Origin: Clostridia bacterium
GTDB lineage: Bacteria > Bacillota > Clostridia > Oscillospirales > CAG-272
NCBI GenBank assembly: GCA_017504405.1
Contig: JAFVRG010000012.1
Span: 1 to 64,000 of the forward strand
DNA length: 64,000 nt
Direction of reading: 5' to 3'
Shown here: piece by piece, positions 59,422 to 64,000 of the stretch
How the letters are laid out: each line of letters starts with the position of its first letter
Numbering within the stretch: the stretch's first letter is position 1
Made by a program: the position numbers and the translations under genes
The notes under the pieces: model-generated
What the model saw: the letters and a program-made list of their open reading frames with translations, nothing else
What the model was told of the DNA's origin: nothing
Database searches by the model: none

Positions 59422-60906
59422 TTAATCAAGTAGGTATACTCTTTTTTTGTGATAATAATTTGCAAGAGCTGAGTTAGTCCATTCATCGGGGTTGTGGGAT
59501 ATGTCAGAGAAGCAGAGCAGCTGCGGAGTATTTGACAGCGGCCTCAGATAAGCCACCTCAACATTTGGGTCATTGAGTATAGCAAACCTGGAGTCCATAA
59601 CCTCTGCGTATGCCTGTGCTCTTCCGTCCTTTAACTCATATATAGCCTCCAATGAATTTGAGGCGCCTATGTCACCCGGCAACATAAACATCAGCACGAG
59701 GGCTATACAGACTACTATTGTGCAAACGAGACCTACGTGCTTTTTGGAGAGGATTTTATCGGTTTTTATGATGTTGCGCTTGACAAGAAATCCGATTATC
59801 AGAACGTAGCAATACCAGCTTAGAATCAAAAACGTAAGATATACGACGTTTGTTAATCTTCCCTCGCCGAACCAGCCCATAGAGTAGAAAGGCACGGCAA
59901 TCATTCCGCACAGAACCACACCCGAAAGGATGATTGTGAAGAACGGAAAACGCCTTGGAAGCTTATCCTTGTTTTTGAGGGCTATCTGGAAGGCGATTGG
60001 GGTGATTACTACGATGCTGAGCAGCCATTGAAGGTCTATCCATTGGAACAGGTGCATAGCAAACCGCCCTGCGGTTGCCACAACGGTTACGAATACTGAG
60101 GGGCGTGTGAAGAATGATGCACGGTAAGCAGTTCCGGGCGCATTATACATAATAATAAAGCCTATGCACGCCGCCACGAGAGGAGCGAGTGTATGAAACT
60201 GCTTTTTTCTGTAAATGAATTCAATGCTGATAAAGAGAAGAAAAAGAATGTTTGCAAAAGCAGTAACGTGATTTCCGCCCGAGGTGAGGAAGGAAAGCAC
60301 GGTGCTCAGCACTATAAGAGCGATTGATTTTTTGGATCTGAGGTTTTTGCTGACGTGATAGAGAAGACATATATTGAAGAAATTGGTGAATACCCAAGGG
60401 GTATAGTTCATTGCTCCGTTGTACCAGAACAGTCCCTGTACGGCAGAGGGTAACCACAAAACGAGCATAGCGAGCAGCACTGTTGATGCTGTGAATGAGA
60501 AGAGCAGGGATTTTTGCAAAAATGATTTGTTAAGTATATGTACCGAAAGAAAGATAAAGGCGTAAATTGACAAAAGGACAATAAATATTGTCAGGGCATA
60601 AAACTGTTCGCCCCAGATAGCAGGCTGGAGCGCCAGCAAAAATGCGGATGTATAGAGCCCCTGCCAGCTGTTATAGAATTCCATATCGGTATTCCACGCC
60701 GCCTCTAAAACGTCCCACAGATTACCGCCGTTTTCCAGGGCATAGTGTGCATATATCGAATAGTTGTAGTCGTCAATTGACGGACGCCCGTAAATACCTA
60801 TTATAAAAAGCGGAAGGATAATCAAAAATGAAATTACAAGACAAGCAATTTCAAATAACTTATTTTCCCTTGCAGGCGAGGTAACGCCTTGATCTGTATT
60901 GTTCAT
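59422..60906 (-). CDS. Polytopic membrane protein, DUF6056/GT-C-like
   Basis: 494 residues with about ten membrane helices. The first outside loop carries GRPSIDDYNYSIYAHYAL and NSWQGLYTSAFLLAL, an acidic-pair plus WQG pattern seen in DUF6056 and similar lipid-linked glycosyltransferases (GT-C fold). It may transfer sugars outside the membrane, which fits the convergent GT2/GtrA pair. AAGGAG precedes ATG, 59 nt after the esterase gene. No enzymatic proof from sequence. Confidence 0.75.
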   Translation of the reverse strand: MNNTDQGVTSPARENKLFEIACLVISFLIILPLFIIGIYGRPSIDDYNYSIYAHYALENGGNLWDVLEAAWNTDMEFYNSWQGLYTSAFLLALQPAIWGEQFYALTIFIVLLSIYAFIFLSVHILNKSFLQKSLLFSFTASTVLLAMLVLWLPSAVQGLFWYNGAMNYTPWVFTNFFNICLLYHVSKNLRSKKSIALIVLSTVLSFLTSGGNHVTAFANILFLLFISIEFIYRKKQFHTLAPLVAACIGFIIMYNAPGTAYRASFFTRPSVFVTVVATAGRFAMHLFQWIDLQWLLSIVVITPIAFQIALKNKDKLPRRFPFFTIILSGVVLCGMIAVPFYSMGWFGEGRLTNVVYLTFLILSWYCYVLIIGFLVKRNIIKTDKILSKKHVGLVCTIVVCIALVLMFMLPGDIGASNSLEAIYELKDGRAQAYAEVMDSRFAILNDPNVEVAYLRPLSNTPQLLCFSDISHNPDEWTNSALANYYHKKRVYLLD

Positions 60907-60965
60907 AAGTTAACTCCTTAATGTAAAGATAAATCGATTGTATGGAGAAAAGGCTTTGCCAACTG

Positions 60966-62318
60966 TTATTTTATGAGTGTAAATCTCGCCAAAACCTCGC
61001 CGCATTTGCACACCAGTGTTGCGGGAGCTGTGACGCTTCTCTCTTTTATGACGCCGAGGGGGGATATGGCGTTTTCTATCACCCGACCGTCCTTTTCTAC
61101 CGTCATTTCGATTTTCGACTCAGCACAAATCGGCAGGGCAAACGGTGCAAGATATACCGATTTTTCATGCTCCTTGCCCATGTATCCGTCAACGTGAATA
61201 TTAGCCGAGAGGGATATTTCATCACCGTCACGGTAGTGGGTGCTTCCGTCGGCGGAAATTATCCGTATCTCTGACACCTTGCCGCCCTTTTTGACCGCCC
61301 GTGCATATACGGTACGTGCGGCCTCGATGCCCATAATGTTGTATGCCCTCTGGGCGTAGTGAATGTCGGTGAACATAAGCTCGTCGTGCGTGTAGGTAAC
61401 GCCGTCGAAGAAAAAGGTTGAGTCCTTATCCTTCCACGCCTCGGTTGCCATAGATGCTATAAATACGTTGTCCATACCCGCTGCCGCCGCATACTGCGCC
61501 ACTCTCGCCGAGGTGAGATAGACGAGTGCGGGCTTTTCGGGGAGACTGCGTGCTCTTACAGGCATTATTGCGTGGTATTCAACCCCTGTGCGTTCCTCTA
61601 TGAGAGCGAGCATTTTCGTAAAATCCCTGTAATAATCCTCGGGGGAGCATACGCCGTTTTCGTCGCTGCCGCCCTCGCCCTGCAACCAGACGTGACCGAA
61701 TCTGACGATTTCGTATTTATCCGAATTTTCACGGAAAAATTCAAGGGCGCTCCTCACTCTGCGTACCGCCTGGTCGATGAGGTCGCCCTCAACACCGTCG
61801 CTTCGCATCCAGTGGTCTATCGTTGCTCCGCCTCGGCAGGAGTGTATAATCACCGTCTTTTCGGGCGTCTTGTTGCGTAGCGAGAGGTTGTACAGCTCGT
61901 CGCACATAGGGGCGTAGAAGCCCTCCTTCACCGACTTTTTGTTAGGCGGTGCGCCCTTCTCAAAATTTGGCTCCCACATAGGTATCGGGTGCGAGAAATC
62001 GCCGTCAAGGCACTTGTTATTCCAGTCCCACATATAGGCACAGCCCCTCGGCGGAACAATTGCGTATTTCTCCTCGAAAAATCCGAATTCGCCCGAGGCA
62101 TTCGACTGACCGTTTAAGAGTATGAGGTTGATTTTTGCCTTTTCTACAATAATGTCAAATTCTGCGTGCTCACCCTTGACTGTATATGAAATTTTTGCCT
62201 TTCCAACCCTTTCAAATACACATTCGCCGTTCTCGTCAAATTCTGCAATCTTGGGAACGAGTGTAAGGTTGCTCACGCCAAACGGGAGCTTATAATAATC
62301 GCCTACCTGAAAATTCAT
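60966..62318 (-). CDS. SGNH/SASA-type carbohydrate esterase
   Basis: 450 residues, no signal peptide. The SGNH blocks are seen as LILLNGQSNASGE (Ser), CRGGATIDHW, WLQGEGGSDE and TDIHYAQRAYN (catalytic Asp-x-x-His). This is the sialate-O-acetylesterase/CE6 group, which removes acetyl groups from sugars; the exact substrate is open. Flanking beta-strand parts may be binding domains. It starts 2 nt after the stop of the S24 repressor gene. Confidence 0.8.
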   Translation of the reverse strand: MNFQVGDYYKLPFGVSNLTLVPKIAEFDENGECVFERVGKAKISYTVKGEHAEFDIIVEKAKINLILLNGQSNASGEFGFFEEKYAIVPPRGCAYMWDWNNKCLDGDFSHPIPMWEPNFEKGAPPNKKSVKEGFYAPMCDELYNLSLRNKTPEKTVIIHSCRGGATIDHWMRSDGVEGDLIDQAVRRVRSALEFFRENSDKYEIVRFGHVWLQGEGGSDENGVCSPEDYYRDFTKMLALIEERTGVEYHAIMPVRARSLPEKPALVYLTSARVAQYAAAAGMDNVFIASMATEAWKDKDSTFFFDGVTYTHDELMFTDIHYAQRAYNIMGIEAARTVYARAVKKGGKVSEIRIISADGSTHYRDGDEISLSANIHVDGYMGKEHEKSVYLAPFALPICAESKIEMTVEKDGRVIENAISPLGVIKERSVTAPATLVCKCGEVLARFTLIK

Positions 62319-62320
62319 AT

Positions 62321-62869
62321 TTATATGCTTTTGCTGATGAGAGCAACCGCCTTTCCTATTATTTCAACATCCTTTGCGCTGTAAATGAGGGGCTCGTGCT
62401 TCGGGCTCGATGCGTGGAGCACCACGCTGTCTCCGTTGAAAAACACCCTGCGCAAAAGGCTCTTGCCCCCTACGGCTACGAGCGCAATATCCGAGCTTTC
62501 AACCCGTGTTGCTTTGGAAATCAGCAGTATGTCGGATTCGAGTATTCGGTCACCTGCCATGCTGTCATCGGGCGCTATCACGCACATATCCGATGCGGGA
62601 AGTGACAGCATACTGTCGGACAGGGTGAGTCCCTTGGTATCAAATACGGGGAATTCCGAGCGTGCGTCCTCGTTCCAGCCGAGCAGAACCGAGGGTACAG
62701 TGCCGAGCGCTGCGGCTATTGCCTCGATTTTTTCCGCAGGTATATTCGTTATAGTTCCGTTCTCGTAGCGGTGTATCGTCTGCTTGCTGGTTTTGACAAT
62801 TGTCGCCAGCTGTTCCATAGAGAAGCCGCTCGCCTTGCGGAATTTACGTATCCTTTCTCCGGTAGTCAT
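62321..62869 (-). CDS. CI-like XRE/S24 repressor lacking the catalytic lysine
   Basis: 182 residues. The HTH is in residues 1-65 (GFSMEQLATIVKTSKQTIHRYENG). The S24 domain keeps the Ser in APDDSMAGDRI, but where the general-base Lys is expected the sequence reads GGKSLLRRVFF, with Arg at the aligned position. Self-cleavage may thus be lost or altered. It faces a divergent operator region and two phage-like genes, like a phage lysogeny repressor. GGAGG precedes ATG. Confidence 0.87.
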   Translation of the reverse strand: MTTGERIRKFRKASGFSMEQLATIVKTSKQTIHRYENGTITNIPAEKIEAIAAALGTVPSVLLGWNEDARSEFPVFDTKGLTLSDSMLSLPASDMCVIAPDDSMAGDRILESDILLISKATRVESSDIALVAVGGKSLLRRVFFNGDSVVLHASSPKHEPLIYSAKDVEIIGKAVALISKSI

Positions 62870-62889
62870 AAAAGCCTCCTGATATATAA

Positions 62890-62906
62890 GTCACATATAG
62901 TGTAAC
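62890..62906. promoter_or_regulatory. Operator candidate at the repressor's own promoter
   Basis: GTCACATATAGTGTAAC, an imperfect palindrome overlapping the probable minus-strand promoter (TTGCAT, 17 bp, TACACT), fits autoregulation by the S24 repressor. Confidence 0.5.
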
Positions 62907-62953
62907 ACAAAATCACGCATTATGCAACAAATTTTTATAAAAATGTTGAAAAA

Positions 62954-63002
62954 TCACTTGACAAGTGACAAAACATAGTGTATAATGTCACTTGACAGGT
63001 GA
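62954..63002 (+). promoter_or_regulatory. Divergent promoter with two S24-repressor operators
   Basis: TTGACA (62958-62963), 17 bp, TATAAT (62981-62986) form a perfect promoter. TCACTTG-A-CAAGTGA (62954-62968) covers the -35 box, and a near-identical TCACTTGACAGGTGA (62988-63002) lies just after the -10 box, centres 34 bp apart. Further AGTCACT half-sites follow at 63016-63034. Confidence 0.75.
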
Positions 63003-63054
63003 CAAAACAGCAAAAGTCACTCAAAAGTCACTTAAAATCAGGAGGTATGAAAAA

Positions 63055-63369
63055 ATGATTTACATTGACAGTGATTATTTCACCGAGCCGGTGCTTTTGC
63101 GCTCGGTGTCTGCGATAAGGGCGGATATGGAGCATATAGACACCATTTTAAGCTCTGCGAAGGCAAAGCTCTCTGAGCTTGACGCCGTGCGTGAGGAATT
63201 GGAGGCATTGGCAGAGGTGACGGAGAATGAGGAATTAATACAAGCGCTCTCCGACGTGGTGGACAGGGCTGACGGGCTGAGAGCAGAAACAGAGGAGCTG
63301 TGCGAGCGCCTTTATGATTTGCGTGAGGAGCTCGCCGATACGCTATGGTATATGAGAGGGGGCAGTTAA
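63055..63369 (+). CDS. Coiled-coil protein under S24-repressor control
   Basis: 104 residues, strongly acidic. Residues about 20-100 are nearly all helix with Glu/Leu heptads (AKLSELDAVREELEALAEV, ELCERLYDLREELADTL). AGGAGG lies 9 nt before ATG 63055. It overlaps the next start by 1 nt. No family recognised; the setting suggests a small phage- or element-derived gene. Confidence 0.75.
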   Translation: MIYIDSDYFTEPVLLRSVSAIRADMEHIDTILSSAKAKLSELDAVREELEALAEVTENEELIQALSDVVDRADGLRAETEELCERLYDLREELADTLWYMRGGS

Positions 63370-63686
63370 TGAAGGAAAAGAAAATCCCCGACGGGGTTGA
63401 TAAAATAATCGTTGCGATATGCAAGGACTATCCGAGGAGAAAAAAGGCACTCGAGCAGGGCAGAGCGCACGGACAGACGAAGCGGTATTTTCTGCGCCTC
63501 AATAATGCAATAGAATCGGCGCTCGACGAGGAATGCGAGGAATGGGTGAGAGTGGATATGCTGACTGATATAGCGGAAAACAGGGGCTTTCGCAAGACAC
63601 GCTCCTGCTACGTGACGCAGAGAAGCTATTACGACAGCAAGCGCCGAGTAAAGCACGCCCTCGCCCGAAAGCTCCACCTTTTATAA
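63369..63686 (+). CDS. Phage-like basic protein of unknown function
   Basis: 105 residues, basic, helical. VDKIIVAICKDYPRRKKALE and the end YYDSKRRVKHALARKLHL recall ArpU/RinA-type late regulators in general style, but I cannot assign the family. Start ATG overlaps the preceding stop (TAATG). Confidence 0.65.
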   Translation: MKEKKIPDGVDKIIVAICKDYPRRKKALEQGRAHGQTKRYFLRLNNAIESALDEECEEWVRVDMLTDIAENRGFRKTRSCYVTQRSYYDSKRRVKHALARKLHLL

Positions 63687-63691
63687 ATTTA

Positions 63692-63718
63692 AAGCCTGCG
63701 GATCTTATCCGCAGGCTT
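63692..63718. terminator. Hairpin terminator
   Basis: A perfect 12-bp stem AAGCCTGCGGAT/ATCCGCAGGCTT with a 3-nt loop, lying between the convergent ends of the phage-like gene and the edge gene. Confidence 0.75.
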
Positions 63719-63724
63719 CTTGTA

Positions 63725-64000
63725 TTACAGTGTATCGACGTAGTCGGTAAATCTCTTGAATGCCGCTCTGCCCTCGGGCGTGCACTTGTAGACGCCTGCG
63801 TGGGTGAGTACCTTGACAAAGGTTTTTCCTATCTCGGCCTTGAGCGCATCCATCGCTTCGTCCTCGTTCATTTCAGAGAAATTATAGTCGGATATGAATG
63901 AGGAGAGCCACTCTTGGTGCTTTGACAGCTCGGAGCTGTCGGATATATCGCAAACCCCCTCTGTGAGCAGACGGGCAAGAGCCTGCATCTCCGCTTTAAG
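63725..64000 (-). CDS. Unknown protein, cut by the window edge
   Basis: The frame is open to position 64000, so the 5' end is probably missing; an ATG at 63988 is possible but lacks a well-spaced ribosome site. The visible 92 residues include SSELSKHQEWLSSFISDY and HAGVYKCTPEGRAAFKRF, with an acidic helix between them. I do not recognise it. Confidence 0.55.
   Translation of the reverse strand, partial: LKAEMQALARLLTEGVCDISDSSELSKHQEWLSSFISDYNFSEMNEDEAMDALKAEIGKTFVKVLTHAGVYKCTPEGRAAFKRFTDYVDTL

Overview
This 64-kb window looks like a chromosomal segment of an anaerobic, host-associated Clostridia (Firmicutes) bacterium, probably an uncultured gut member of the Oscillospirales or a related order. 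The reasons are Firmicutes-type promoters (TTGACA-17-TATAAT) and AGGAGG ribosome binding sites, a Firmicutes-order S10-spc-alpha ribosomal operon with zinc-type S14, S4 and L36, a SleB-type cell-wall hydrolase, and several host- or plant-glycan genes. The genus cannot be fixed from the sequence.

Layout. 1-8.9 kb: small HTH regulator, tRNA-Glu and tRNA-Met, PcrA helicase, SleB-like hydrolase, phosphoribosyltransferase, then polA with a membrane protein on the minus strand. 9.0-24.9 kb: a leader and the complete S10-spc-alpha operon (rpsJ to rplQ, including secY, adk, map, infA and rpoA). 25.0-28.8 kb: a cytoplasmic glycosidase-like protein, a NahK-like N-acetylhexosamine kinase and nagB. 28.9-32.4 kb: divergent L-fucose isomerase and an L-fuculose/rhamnulose-type kinase. 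32.4-39.7 kb: a block bounded by two inverted copies of an unusual multi-hairpin array. It holds a 45-residue peptide, a large secreted protein, an AraC regulator, a small unknown protein, a GH16, and a LexA-like repressor with a 57-residue ORF. 39.7-42.0 kb: GH94 phosphorylase. 42.0-57.5 kb: a glycyl-radical bacterial microcompartment (BMC) operon headed by an RpiR regulator and a cluster of its probable operators. 57.7-60.9 kb: Cys-rich micropeptide, GT2/GtrA pair and a DUF6056-like membrane protein. 61.0-64.0 kb: SGNH/SASA esterase, an S24-type repressor with a divergent operator region, two phage-like small genes and a partial gene at the edge.

Function. FucI and the kinase turn L-fucose into L-fuculose-1-phosphate. 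The BMC operon encodes fuculose-phosphate aldolase, which yields lactaldehyde; an alcohol dehydrogenase that may serve lactaldehyde reduction; a B12-independent glycyl-radical propanediol dehydratase with its activase; propionaldehyde dehydrogenase; PduL; and acetate/propionate kinase. It also encodes a full shell (four BMC-H, one EutS/PduU type, one pentamer, one PduT-type trimer), a PduS-like flavoprotein and a PduV/EutP protein. The operon ends with a ParA-type ATPase and an overlapping low-complexity Lys/Ala/Pro protein, which together look like a McdAB-type compartment-positioning pair. The most unusual non-coding signals are the GAAAT-spaced hairpin arrays, a recurring mini-hairpin element in front of terminators, and the TGAAAATNATTTTCA operator cluster.
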